A stretch of 35,050 nucleotides of DNA from an uncultured Aquificaceae bacterium (GCA_938048815.1 CALIUI010000047.1:1-35050), one strand, 5' to 3'. Counted from the first letter of the stretch, positions 10,810-20,080 are shown. A program made the numbers and translations. Notes: generated by a model from the letters alone, not told the origin.

Positions 10810-11666
10810 GTTTGCTTTTGGACGGAAGGGTTCTCTCTGAGAATATAAGGAGCCAAATAGCCCAAGAGATAAAAGAATATACATCAAAGGGCTATAGGGC
10901 ACCAACCTTGGCAGTTATATTGGTAGGAGACGACCCAGCAAGCCAAGTTTATGTATCCAACAAGGAAAAGGCATGCCAAAAGGTGGGCATAAGATCCTTG
11001 TCTTACCGATTGCCTTCCAATACAACCACCCAAGAACTCCTTGAACTCATAGCTCAACTAAACGCAGAAGAAGAGGTAGATGGTATTTTGGTACAACTTC
11101 CCCTGCCACCTCATATAAACCAGCAGGAGATATTGCTTGCTATAAACCCCAAAAAGGACGTGGACGGCTTCCATCCTGAGAATATGGGAAGGCTTGTGGC
11201 ACGTATGGAGGATGGCTTTATCCCCTGCACCCCACTTGGTATAGACCTCTTACTTAAACACTATGATATAGACCCAAAGGGCAAAGACGTGGTGATCGTG
11301 GGAGCTGGCTTTATAGTAGGTAGGCCTCTTAGCCTTTTGATGCTTTGGAGGGATGCCACCGTGAGCGTATGCCATATATATACAAAGGATATAAAGGAAT
11401 ACACAAAAAGAGCCGATATACTCATATCTGCTACGGGTGTACCAAGACTTATAAAGGCGCATATGGTAAAGGAAGGAGCTGTGGTGATAGACGTGGGCAT
11501 ATCAAAGGAAGGTACAAAGATAGTGGGAGATGTGGATTTTGAAGAGGTTAAAGAAAAAGCCTACGCCATAACACCCGTGCCCGGTGGAGTAGGTCCCATG
11601 ACGGTTACAGGCTTGCTTTTGAACACTTTAAAGGCTTACAAACTAAGATTTTTATACGTTGGTTAG
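10806..11666 (+). CDS. folD: Methylenetetrahydrofolate dehydrogenase/cyclohydrolase
   Basis: [15 protein letters not shown]...[18 protein letters not shown]...[12 protein letters not shown]...[21 protein letters not shown]. Likely start 10806, overlapping the cysS stop. Confidence 0.96.
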   Translation: MSLLLDGRVLSENIRSQIAQEIKEYTSKGYRAPTLAVILVGDDPASQVYVSNKEKACQKVGIRSLSYRLPSNTTTQELLELIAQLNAEEEVDGILVQLPLPPHINQQEILLAINPKKDVDGFHPENMGRLVARMEDGFIPCTPLGIDLLLKHYDIDPKGKDVVIVGAGFIVGRPLSLLMLWRDATVSVCHIYTKDIKEYTKRADILISATGVPRLIKAHMVKEGAVVIDVGISKEGTKIVGDVDFEEVKEKAYAITPVPGGVGPMTVTGLLLNTLKAYKLRFLYVG

Positions 11667-11816
11667 GCGTTGGTGTATAAATATTCTGAGAAGGGCTACA
11701 GTCAATAATTTAAAGCAAGGTATGTTTCTTGTTTTGCAGACCTGCTGTCTGGGTTCTGAGATAGAACTATCAAAGGTTTTTCCGAAGATCCTTTTATGGA
11801 TTTATTCACCAAAGCC
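11666..11816. mobile_element. MITE copy 1 (~151 bp), GGYRTTGGTG terminal-inverted-repeat family
   Basis: GGCGTTGGTGTATAAAT (11666-11682) and inverted ATTTATTCACCAAAGCC (11800-11816). The full length aligns in opposite orientation to 31962-32110. Confidence 0.82.
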
Positions 11817-11897
11817 TCGCCCTGTTATACGTTGGGTAAAAAATGTATGTAGTGTGCTGGTACGATTATACCCCAAAAGTGCTATAATGCTTTTCCT

Positions 11898-13604
11898 ATG
11901 GAAGAGTCCAGGCTTAGAAAACTTCAAAGGTTAAAAGAAGAGGGAAAGGCGTATCCTTACAAATTTGAAGTTAGCCACCAGATAGGTGATATAAGAAGCA
12001 AGTACGAAAAGCCCACCGACAAAAGGCAGGTAAAAGTAAAGGCTGTTGTAAAAAGGGTATCCAAGATAGAAGAGGGCTTTCTCCTTAGGATAGCAAGCCC
12101 TCAGGGCATTGAGATGTTAGCCATAACCAAAGAGGAGATACAGGCTGGGAAAGAATACCTTTTGATGGGCAGCCTTGGCAGGTACGAAAGCAAGCTTTGC
12201 ATTTTTGATGCCAAGCCTCTTGAAGAGGGTGAAGGGCTTTCCATAGAAAGCCTAAAGGAAGAGTACGACCTTGATCCCCAATATGAAGAGATATCTTTGG
12301 CAGGCAGACTTATAACTTTAAGAAGCATGGGGAAAGCCCTTTTTGGTCATATTCAGGATGCAACGGGAAAGATACAGATATACCTAAGGGAGGACTTACT
12401 TGGAAAAGACGTCTTTGAAGAGTTCCAAGACCTTGTGGATACAGGAGACATAATAGGCGTAAAGGGAAAGCTTTTTAGGACAAAAACGGGAGAGCTAACC
12501 GTAGAAGTACAAGCCTATAGCCTATTGGCAAAGAGCCTTCATCCCATGCCAGAAAAATGGCACGGCATAAAGGATGTAGAGGTAAGGTACAGACAAAGGT
12601 ACTTGGACTTAATAGCCAACGAGCAAGCAAGAAAGATCTTTATACTGCGTAGTAAGGTCATCCAAGAGATAAGGAATTTCCTAAACAGGGAAGGATTTCT
12701 TGAGGTGGAAACTCCCATACTACAGCCCATAGCCTCTGGTGCCAACGCCAAGCCCTTTATAACTTATCACAACTATCTTGAACAGAACCTCTATCTAAGA
12801 ATAGCTCCCGAGTTGTACTTAAAAAGGCTTATAGTGGGTGGATTTAACAGAGTCTATGAGATAGGTAAAAACTTTCGCAATGAAGGTGTGGATACCACCC
12901 ACAACCCAGAGTTTACCATGCTTGAATTCTATGCTAGCTATTGGGATTATGAAGACCTTATGAATTTTACCGAAAGGCTTTTATCCCACGTGCTTATTTC
13001 CACAGTGGGCAATCTTAAGATAAACTACCAAGGCAAGTATATTGACTTTACGCCCCCTTACAAAAGGTACAGATACTTTGAGCTCCTCGAAAAAAAGACA
13101 GGGAAAGACAAGGATTTTTTCCTAAGGGATGTGGAAGGTTTAAGAAAACTCGCCAAGGAGTTAAACATACCAAAGGCAGATACCCTGACCCATGCAAAGT
13201 TAATAGACAAGGTCTTTGACGTACTTGTGGAAGATGAGCTTTTGGGACCCTGTTTTGTTTTAGACTTTCCCAAGCTGCTTTCACCTTTGGCAAAAAGCCA
13301 TCGCAAAGACCAAGACTTGGTGGAACGCTTTGAACTTTTCATTGCAGGAAAGGAAATAGCCAACGCTTACACGGAGCTAAACGACCCAGAGGAACAAAGA
13401 GAAAGGTTTTTACAGCAGCTTGAGGAAAAGGAGATGGGAGACGAAGAAGCCATGCAGATGGATGAGGACTTTATAATCGCCTTGCAGTATGGCATGCCAC
13501 CCACAGGGGGAGAAGGTATAGGTATAGACAGGCTTGTTATGATATTGGCTGATGTGGATTCCATAAGGGAAGTGATACTTTTCCCAGCTCTTAGGAGGAT
13601 ATGA
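11898..13604 (+). CDS. lysS: Lysyl-tRNA synthetase, class II
   Basis: 'SLAGRLITLRSMGKALFGHIQDATGKIQIY', 'VEVRYRQRYLDLI', 'FRNEGVDTTHNPEFTMLEFY', 'GGEGIGIDRLVMIL'. Confidence 0.97.
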   Translation: MEESRLRKLQRLKEEGKAYPYKFEVSHQIGDIRSKYEKPTDKRQVKVKAVVKRVSKIEEGFLLRIASPQGIEMLAITKEEIQAGKEYLLMGSLGRYESKLCIFDAKPLEEGEGLSIESLKEEYDLDPQYEEISLAGRLITLRSMGKALFGHIQDATGKIQIYLREDLLGKDVFEEFQDLVDTGDIIGVKGKLFRTKTGELTVEVQAYSLLAKSLHPMPEKWHGIKDVEVRYRQRYLDLIANEQARKIFILRSKVIQEIRNFLNREGFLEVETPILQPIASGANAKPFITYHNYLEQNLYLRIAPELYLKRLIVGGFNRVYEIGKNFRNEGVDTTHNPEFTMLEFYASYWDYEDLMNFTERLLSHVLISTVGNLKINYQGKYIDFTPPYKRYRYFELLEKKTGKDKDFFLRDVEGLRKLAKELNIPKADTLTHAKLIDKVFDVLVEDELLGPCFVLDFPKLLSPLAKSHRKDQDLVERFELFIAGKEIANAYTELNDPEEQRERFLQQLEEKEMGDEEAMQMDEDFIIALQYGMPPTGGEGIGIDRLVMILADVDSIREVILFPALRRI

Positions 13605-14335
13605 TGGAGCTTCCTAAAAAAACCATAAAGGAATTTACCGGTAAGGTTATAAAGATAATCCAAGAAACGCCTTCTGCCAAAACCTTGGTCTTTGATACAA
13701 AAGATATAGACTTTGACTTTTATCCTGGACAGTATGTAATGCTAAATGTCCCTTATGAAGGAGAGCTTCTAAAAAGAGCCTATTCTATTGCAAGCCCTCC
13801 TACTCAAAGGGAAACTCTTGAACTAACCATAAAGAGAGTCCCCGGAGGAAAAGCTTCCGTCTTTTTGACAGAAAAGGTAAAAGAAGGGGATGAGTTCCTT
13901 ATAAAGGGACCCTATGGGAAGTTTGTGTGGGTGCCCCAAATGGGTACAAACCTTGTTTTGATTGGTGCAGGTAGTGGGATAGTACCCCTTATGTGCATTT
14001 TGAGGTATATAGTGTCCGCCAAGTTGGAGCATATCAAGGCTACCTTGATCTATTCCAACACCCATTACGAGGAAATAATCTACTACCAAGAGCTTGAAAA
14101 GATACAAAAAGGTTCCAACATAAAGGTGGTGTATACTCTTACTCGTTCTCATCCGCCCCACTGGGAAGGCTATACGGGAAGGATAAACACCTCTATGCTA
14201 CTGAAAGAGATAGAAGATATACCCACAAACCTTTACTATCTTTGCGGCCCCCCCAACTTTGTGGATGATATAGCCCAAATGCTTCATGAGCTCGGCGTAG
14301 ATAAGGAGCAGATAAAGAAGGAAAAGTATGATTAA
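13601..14335 (+). CDS. Ferredoxin-NADP reductase-type FAD/NAD-binding oxidoreductase
   Basis: 'FYPGQYVMLNVPYEGELLKRAYSIASPPTQRETLELTIKRVPGGKASVFL...IKGPYGKF...LIGAGSGIVPLMCILRYI...YLCGPPNFVDDI'. Confidence 0.9.
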   Translation: MMELPKKTIKEFTGKVIKIIQETPSAKTLVFDTKDIDFDFYPGQYVMLNVPYEGELLKRAYSIASPPTQRETLELTIKRVPGGKASVFLTEKVKEGDEFLIKGPYGKFVWVPQMGTNLVLIGAGSGIVPLMCILRYIVSAKLEHIKATLIYSNTHYEEIIYYQELEKIQKGSNIKVVYTLTRSHPPHWEGYTGRINTSMLLKEIEDIPTNLYYLCGPPNFVDDIAQMLHELGVDKEQIKKEKYD

Positions 14336-15099
14336 GAGATACTTTCAAGGAGTTTAAGATTTACACAAGCCCTTTCTACGCTTTCCTTATCCAAAGTTCC
14401 CCTTAGAAAGTCTGTTATCATGAGTTTTAATTTGTCCCTTCTTTCCTCCTTCAAAAGCTTTCCATCCTTATAAACCTTTTCCTCTCCAAAATCAAGGACA
14501 AGGTCCTCATCTATATACCAAACTCTTTTGGGATTGGGATGTTCCCACGCTACAGTTAATGTAAAGGGCACTTCTTCCACATACCCCCTTAAGGTCCAGA
14601 GGGAATCTTTTTTATACAAATCTTGGATTCTTATATCCTTGGAGATCCTTTGGAGAAGATAAAGGTCATGCCAAGCTAAATCCCACAAGGGAGATATGTA
14701 GCCTTTACCTCTACCAAGCCTTTCTATTCTTATGTACTTTTTTGGCTTCCTTAGATAATCCACACATAGAGAATAGCCTTCCACTTCCGATATATACAAT
14801 CCTTCATATCCTTTTATCTTCTCAAAATCCTTCGAGCTAAGGGCTGGTGGCTTTTCCAAAAGGACTGGTATATTCTTTTCTAAAAATTCTTTGGCTATAG
14901 CTGGATGGTCTTTGGGATCAACTGCCACAATAACTCCACGCAATTTCTCCTTTACCTCTCCAAAGTGGCAGTAAAAGGGATAGGGCTTTCTCTCTTTAAA
15001 AGGGTCTATATCACAAAGCACAAGCTTTTCGCCCATTTCCTCAAGCTTCCAAAAATACTTGTTGCCCATATTTCCAAGCCCCACCAGAAGGATATGCAT
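14332..15099 (-). CDS. Gfo/Idh/MocA-like NAD-binding oxidoreductase
   Basis: MHILLVGLGNMGNKYFWKLEEM...VPVLLEKPPALSSKDFEKI. Confidence 0.75.
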   Translation of the reverse strand: MHILLVGLGNMGNKYFWKLEEMGEKLVLCDIDPFKERKPYPFYCHFGEVKEKLRGVIVAVDPKDHPAIAKEFLEKNIPVLLEKPPALSSKDFEKIKGYEGLYISEVEGYSLCVDYLRKPKKYIRIERLGRGKGYISPLWDLAWHDLYLLQRISKDIRIQDLYKKDSLWTLRGYVEEVPFTLTVAWEHPNPKRVWYIDEDLVLDFGEEKVYKDGKLLKEERRDKLKLMITDFLRGTLDKESVERACVNLKLLESIS

Positions 15100-15123
15100 T
15101 TTTTAAATTATACCCTTAGAGGT

Positions 15124-15573
15124 CTATATAAAAAAATCATCCCCCGCAGCAGGGTGTTTCAAAAATAGCCCATATTGTAGGGCTACCGCCCCTGCCCCCT
15201 GAAGCAGGAGCTTATGCCCATATAATACCCTCCCAGGGGAGAGTGCAGTCAGCACCACTACCTTAGGCCTGGATACCCTCCTTAACTCGCTCTTAAGGCT
15301 TTTTATGGCTAAATCTATTAACTTCAATTGCTTGGCTTTTAGGTATGCATTTTTTACTTTCTCTTTTACATACTCTTTAAGCTCTTTTATAGCATCCAGA
15401 TTATTCTGTAGTTTGTTTAGCAAATCCCTATAAACCTTAGGTATCCTTTCCCTTAGCCCCAAGCCCCTTCTTGCTATCACATAAGCAGAAGCTACATCCT
15501 TCGTTAGCATGTATTGGGGTGCATACTTTAATATGCCTATGGTGGACGTGTGGGATGGATTTATCTCTATAAC
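15124..15573 (-). pseudogene. TnpB (IS200/IS605 OrfB-type) C-terminal remnant
   Basis: Open frame 'VIEINPSHTSTIGILKYAPQYMLTKDVASAYVIARRGLGLRERIPKVYRDLL...'. The (V/I)xxxNPxxTSxIGxxKY...AxAYVIxRR pattern is typical of one TnpB subgroup. The 5' part is missing and the frame abuts an IS end at 15574. Confidence 0.75.
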
Positions 15574-15760
15574 GGCGTTGGTGCGTAAATAACTTATGGT
15601 ACATTAGTTAAGCATGAATAAAGAATACCACAAAAGAGACTGGTCTAAATACGACGAAGCATTAGTCCGAAGAGGCTCCATAACTCTGTGGATATCCAAA
15701 GAAGCTATCTTCCTAAGGTGTGTAGAATTTGTTTTGAATATCTTTTTATGCACCAAGGCC
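15574..15760 (+). mobile_element. Deletion derivative (~187 bp) of an IS5-like element
   Basis: GGCGTTGGTGCGTAAAT (15574-15590) and inverted TTTTATGCACCAAGGCC (15744-15760). A truncated transposase start lies inside. Confidence 0.75.
15614..15715 (+). pseudogene. IS5-family transposase N-terminal fragment
   Basis: MNKEYHKRDWSKYDEALVRRGSITLWISKEAI resembles IS5-type N-termini ('RDWSxYNxALVxRGSLTxW'). Similarity is lost afterwards. Confidence 0.75.
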
Positions 15761-15833
15761 CCTGTAGGGTGTATTGCGTATATCCTTACAAAAGGTGAAT
15801 TTTTAGACAGGGTATGATTAAAATTTTAATACC

Positions 15834-17261
15834 ATGTTCAGAAAAGTCCTTATAGCCAACAGAGGAGAGGTAGCCCTTAGGATCATAAGAGGATGTGAAG
15901 AGCTTGGCATAAAGACAGCTGCCATATACTCGGAGGCGGATGCCAAATCCCTGTATGTGAAAAAGGCGGACGAAGCATACCTTATACCCGGAGACCCTGT
16001 AAGGGCATACCTTGATTATGTTAGGATAGTAGACCTTGCCAAGTCTATCGGAGCCGACGCCATACACCCCGGCTACGGATTTCTTGCAGAGAATGCAGAT
16101 TTTGCAAGATACTGTGAAAAAAAAGGAATAACCTTTATAGGACCTTCACCAGAACACATAGAACTCTTTGGAGACAAAGTTAAAGCAAAACAAGCCATGC
16201 AAAAGCTCGGTATTCCTACCATACCCGGCTCTCCAGAACCTCTTAAAAACTACGAAGATGCCCTTCATTACGCAAGGGAAATAGGGCTGCCTGTAATTCT
16301 AAAATCCGCCTATGGTGGTGGTGGAAGGGGTATGAGGGTGGTAAGAAGCTTTGAAGAATTACCAAGGCTTTTTGAATCGGGTTATAGGGAAGCAGAAACC
16401 TTTTTTGGAAAAGGAGACCTCTTTGTGGAGAAATACCTTGACAACCCCAAACACATAGAAGTTCAGATACTGGGCGATAAGTACGGTAATGTGGTACATC
16501 TTGGAGAAAGGGATTGTTCCGTCCAAAGAAAGCATCAAAAGGTTATAGAGATAACGCCATGTCCCGTATTACTACAGGATATAAGACAGAAGATGCTTGG
16601 ACTAAGCGTAAAGGCTATGATGCAGGTGGGGTATTACAGCGCTGGCACCCTTGAATTTCTTGTGGATTTAAAGAGTAAGGAATTTTACTTTATAGAGATG
16701 AACACGCGCCTTCAGGTGGAGCACACCATAACGGAGATGGTGTCGGGAATAGATATAGTGGAGACCATGATAAGGGTAGCCGCGGGTGAGCCTTTGCCCT
16801 TTACTCAGAGCGATATAACCTTTAGAGGATATGCTATAGAGTTCAGGATAAACGCAGAAGACCCCAAAAGAAACTTTGCACCGGCACCGGGAAAGATAAC
16901 CGCTTATTATTCGCCGGGTGGTCCCGGTATAAGGATGGATGCAGGTGTTTATAAGGATTATGTAATACCCCCCTACTATGATTCCATGATAGCAAAGATG
17001 AGCGTTTGGGCTTTAACGTGGGACCGTGTGCTGGCAAGGGCAAGGAGAGCAATAGACGAGTTTATAATAAGGGGTGTACCCACCAACATACCCCTTCACA
17101 GGGAGATAATAAGGGATTCTGACTTCATATCAGGCTACTTTGGAATAAAGTTCCTTGAAGAAAAGTTGCCCACCTACGACTTTGAGATAGAGGGAGAAGA
17201 AGATCCAGAAACCTTAGCCCTTGCCATATCTACCGCCATAGCAGCCTACTACGGCTTGTAG
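15834..17261 (+). CDS. Biotin carboxylase subunit (AccC / pyruvate or 2-oxoglutarate carboxylase small-subunit type)
   Basis: MFRKVLIANRGEVALRIIRGCEELG...HPGYGFLAENADFA...AYGGGGRGMRVV...GERDCSVQRKHQKVIE...IEMNTRLQVEHTITEM. Confidence 0.95.
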   Translation: MFRKVLIANRGEVALRIIRGCEELGIKTAAIYSEADAKSLYVKKADEAYLIPGDPVRAYLDYVRIVDLAKSIGADAIHPGYGFLAENADFARYCEKKGITFIGPSPEHIELFGDKVKAKQAMQKLGIPTIPGSPEPLKNYEDALHYAREIGLPVILKSAYGGGGRGMRVVRSFEELPRLFESGYREAETFFGKGDLFVEKYLDNPKHIEVQILGDKYGNVVHLGERDCSVQRKHQKVIEITPCPVLLQDIRQKMLGLSVKAMMQVGYYSAGTLEFLVDLKSKEFYFIEMNTRLQVEHTITEMVSGIDIVETMIRVAAGEPLPFTQSDITFRGYAIEFRINAEDPKRNFAPAPGKITAYYSPGGPGIRMDAGVYKDYVIPPYYDSMIAKMSVWALTWDRVLARARRAIDEFIIRGVPTNIPLHREIIRDSDFISGYFGIKFLEEKLPTYDFEIEGEEDPETLALAISTAIAAYYGL

Positions 17262-17992
17262 TCTATGCTTGTACCCTCACTTTCAAAGCCAAGGGGGATT
17301 ATAACTTTTATGGTAAAGGTGCTTTCCTTTTCTGGTATAGATACCTCAAAGGAAAAGCCCACAGTCCTTCCTATTTCCTTGCCCTCTTTGTAGATGGTAA
17401 ACTCCTTATAATCCTTATCATAGAACCACACAAGATAAAGCTTTTCCTTTCCCACTCTTATCTGTAAGTTTTTAACTTCTTCTACGGGTGGGGGCTCTTT
17501 GGGCTTTATACAAAAATCTATAAAAGCACTTTCTCTTAAACCTTTAATCCCAGTAAGGGCATAACACCTTTCCCAATAGCTCCTTTCAAGCTTAATCTCT
17601 CCCTTTAAATCAGCCCCAGCCTCCAAAAAAACCTTACCGCCCTTTACGGGATAAAGTTTATAACTTTCAAAACCTTTCGCTGTAAGCTTCACGCTTTTCT
17701 TATCTTCAGAAAGCTCTATTGTAGGTTTTTCTTCCACTGCTTTTTCAACACAGAATTTTTTAGATTTACCACCTATCCTTTCCACTAAAAAACAGAAGGC
17801 TTCCCTCTCATCCTTTATCCAATAGTCTTCCAGCTTCTCAAAGCCTTTGATCCTTATTTCACCCGATAAGCTCTTTACATAAACCCTTTCACCTATCCTT
17901 TTTACGAGGACCTCTGGCTCTTTGAGCACCTCTGGGTTTGCCTTTATACCGCAAGAAGCCAATAAAAAACCAAAAAGAAAAAGTCTTTTCAT
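17249..17992 (-). CDS. Predicted lipoprotein with C-terminal FN3-like segment
   Basis: Signal 'MKRLFLFGFLLASCG' with lipobox; C-terminal beta-rich 'NLQIRVGKEKLYLVWFYDKDYKEFTIYKEGKEIG'. Confidence 0.65.
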   Translation of the reverse strand: MKRLFLFGFLLASCGIKANPEVLKEPEVLVKRIGERVYVKSLSGEIRIKGFEKLEDYWIKDEREAFCFLVERIGGKSKKFCVEKAVEEKPTIELSEDKKSVKLTAKGFESYKLYPVKGGKVFLEAGADLKGEIKLERSYWERCYALTGIKGLRESAFIDFCIKPKEPPPVEEVKNLQIRVGKEKLYLVWFYDKDYKEFTIYKEGKEIGRTVGFSFEVSIPEKESTFTIKVIIPLGFESEGTSIDYKP

Positions 17993-18306
17993 TTGGGTAT
18001 ACCAGACTCTTTCTCATAGGGCCAGATCAGGATTCCACCTGCAAGGTTATAAGCCTCATAGCCCATATGCCTTAGGAAATAGGTGGCAAAGGCACTTCTT
18101 TCCCCACTTCTACAATAGACTATATAAACTTTGTCCTTTGGTAAATCTTTAAAGGCGTACCTTAGTTCGTCAAGGGGTATAAGCGTTGAATTGGGGATTC
18201 TTAATTGTACGTGTTCTTGGGGCGTCCTAACGTCCAACAAAACCACGTTATCCCTTTGCAACATCTCCTTTGCCTCTTGTGGGCTAACCTCTGGCACTTG
18301 AAACAT
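17989..18306 (-). CDS. Rhodanese-like domain protein
   Basis: 'VVLLDVRTPQEHVQLRIPNSTLIPLDEL...KVYIVYCRSGERSAFATYFLRHMGYEAYNLAGGILIW'. Confidence 0.92.
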   Translation of the reverse strand: MFQVPEVSPQEAKEMLQRDNVVLLDVRTPQEHVQLRIPNSTLIPLDELRYAFKDLPKDKVYIVYCRSGERSAFATYFLRHMGYEAYNLAGGILIWPYEKESGIPK

Positions 18307-18345
18307 AGGAAACCTCCTTTAGGTATTAATTATATTCTAATGGTT

Positions 18346-19566
18346 TTAATGGCTATATTCCAAAGCCTCCAAAACCTTAAAGGGCTCTCTACCCGCAAGG
18401 TTAAAAAGCTTTGCCCAGAAAAGTATAAGGTTATACTTGGCTTCCATAAGTTGTCTTTCTGTTTCGCTCTTTTCTGCCATAGCGTAGCCAAGGTCAAAGG
18501 CAAGCTCCAACTCATACTCAGACCTTCTAAGGATCAAGTTTTCTTCTGCAAACCTATCTTTTGTGATAGCTTCCAACCATCTGGCTTTTAAATATTCCCA
18601 TTCATAAGAAGCAGAATAAAACAAAAGACTTATATCCCTTTCCAAGCCTTCCTTTTCCTTTTGGACGGATTTTTGGAGAGATAGTATATATTCCACCCTA
18701 TAGGGTCTGCCTGCGTCGTAGATGGGTGTGGTGATCTCCAATCCGCTTTTGTTGGTGGATAGCTTCAAATTAACACTTGGATTTATAAAGCTCTTTGCCA
18801 TTTTTATTTCTTCATCATAACTCTTTAGCTCCAAGCTTTTTATCTTCAGATTGGTATTTTCTCTCAGAGCCTCTTCCCTCAAAAGGGGAAAATCCACAAG
18901 AGATCTGTCCAATTCTCTAAAGGGAAGGTCTTTGAGCTCAACTGGTGTTTCATAGGGTATTCCTGCCAGAGCCTTTATCTCAAGGAGAGTATGGTTATAC
19001 CTATGCTGGGCGTAGAAAAGTTCTCTCCTTTTTTCTCTGTATATACCTTCCAACTTATAGACCTCATGGTCGGTGGCAAGGCCTAAATCCCTCTTTTCCC
19101 TTGCCCTATCAAACCTCACATAGGCTATAGCCATCTCTTCCCTTTTCACCTCAGTCAATTTTTTATACATATGGGCATCTACAAAAAGCTTTATTATCCT
19201 TAGTTGTATATCCCTATTCAACTGTTTCCACATCAATTGAGCTATATCCCTTCTTATTCCCGATAGGGCTATCCTTGATTTGGTCTTTTGAAATTCATAA
19301 AGGATGCTTATTATTGATATATCAAAGTTGGTTTTTGTTTGCCTTTTATCCATATCATACACAAGGGAAGCGCCCGCATATATGATAGGATAGTAATATC
19401 TTTGGGCAAGCTGGTAATCTATATCCAAGGCTTTTAACTGCTCACGCAATTTTTTAATCTCTGCGTTGTTTTCAAGGGCAAGGCTATAAACTTTTTTATA
19501 ATCAAGAACTAAAACTTCATCCCCAAAGCAAAAGCTTGCCAGCAGAAAGAGAATCAAATACTTCAT
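18346..19566 (-). CDS. TolC-like outer membrane efflux protein
   Basis: Signal peptide, long amphipathic helices, 'LDYKKVYSLALENNAEIKKLREQLKALDIDYQLAQRYYYPIIYAGASL'. Confidence 0.85.
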   Translation of the reverse strand: MKYLILFLLASFCFGDEVLVLDYKKVYSLALENNAEIKKLREQLKALDIDYQLAQRYYYPIIYAGASLVYDMDKRQTKTNFDISIISILYEFQKTKSRIALSGIRRDIAQLMWKQLNRDIQLRIIKLFVDAHMYKKLTEVKREEMAIAYVRFDRAREKRDLGLATDHEVYKLEGIYREKRRELFYAQHRYNHTLLEIKALAGIPYETPVELKDLPFRELDRSLVDFPLLREEALRENTNLKIKSLELKSYDEEIKMAKSFINPSVNLKLSTNKSGLEITTPIYDAGRPYRVEYILSLQKSVQKEKEGLERDISLLFYSASYEWEYLKARWLEAITKDRFAEENLILRRSEYELELAFDLGYAMAEKSETERQLMEAKYNLILFWAKLFNLAGREPFKVLEALEYSH

Positions 19567-20057
19567 TTACCCTTGTTTTCTTTTAAAAATTGCACCAAGT
19601 TTTTATTTTTGTAATGCCCTTCCACCACATACCTGCCTATAAGGATAAACTCTTGGAGTTCTATATAGCCAGGCACTTTGGCTACTACCTTCCCATCCCT
19701 GTCAAAGAACATAAAAACAGGAGTAAGCCTTACACCATGCTTTGTAGAAAACTGCTTTTCTGTAAGCCTTTGCCCATCAAGGTCTATAACCTCGTTGGAT
19801 CCCCTTATATCTATTTCCACCATGTAAAAGTGTTTAGTGTAATACTCTTGTACCTTTTTATCTTGAAAGGTGATCCTCCTCATCTTATCACAGAAAGGGC
19901 AAGCTTCTTGGTGGAACATGATAAATAGTAGCTTATTCTCCTTTTTAGCTTCCTCAAGGTCTTCTTTAAGGTTTAAAAAGGATGGCTTTAGGAAAGGTGT
20001 GGCCTGAGCTGAAAAAAGAACCAAAGGAAATAAAAATATAAGAATAAAAAACTTCAT
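19563..20057 (-). CDS. Periplasmic thioredoxin-fold protein (SoxW-like)
   Basis: Signal peptide; 'KLLFIMFHQEACPFCDKMRRITFQDKKVQEYYTKHFYMVEIDIRGSNEV...GVRLTPVFMFFDRDG'. Confidence 0.87.
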   Translation of the reverse strand: MKFFILIFLFPLVLFSAQATPFLKPSFLNLKEDLEEAKKENKLLFIMFHQEACPFCDKMRRITFQDKKVQEYYTKHFYMVEIDIRGSNEVIDLDGQRLTEKQFSTKHGVRLTPVFMFFDRDGKVVAKVPGYIELQEFILIGRYVVEGHYKNKNLVQFLKENKGK

Positions 20058-20080
20058 GCATATAGCCTCCTTGAAAATAC

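Noticed and set aside
10401-10865. 154-aa minus-strand ORF opposite cysS
   Set aside because: Shadow ORF antisense to cysS.
11666-11816. MITE copy 1 as a conventional terminator or leader for folD/lysS
   Set aside because: Terminal repeats and homology to 31962-32110 show it is a dispersed element first, although secondary regulatory use remains possible.
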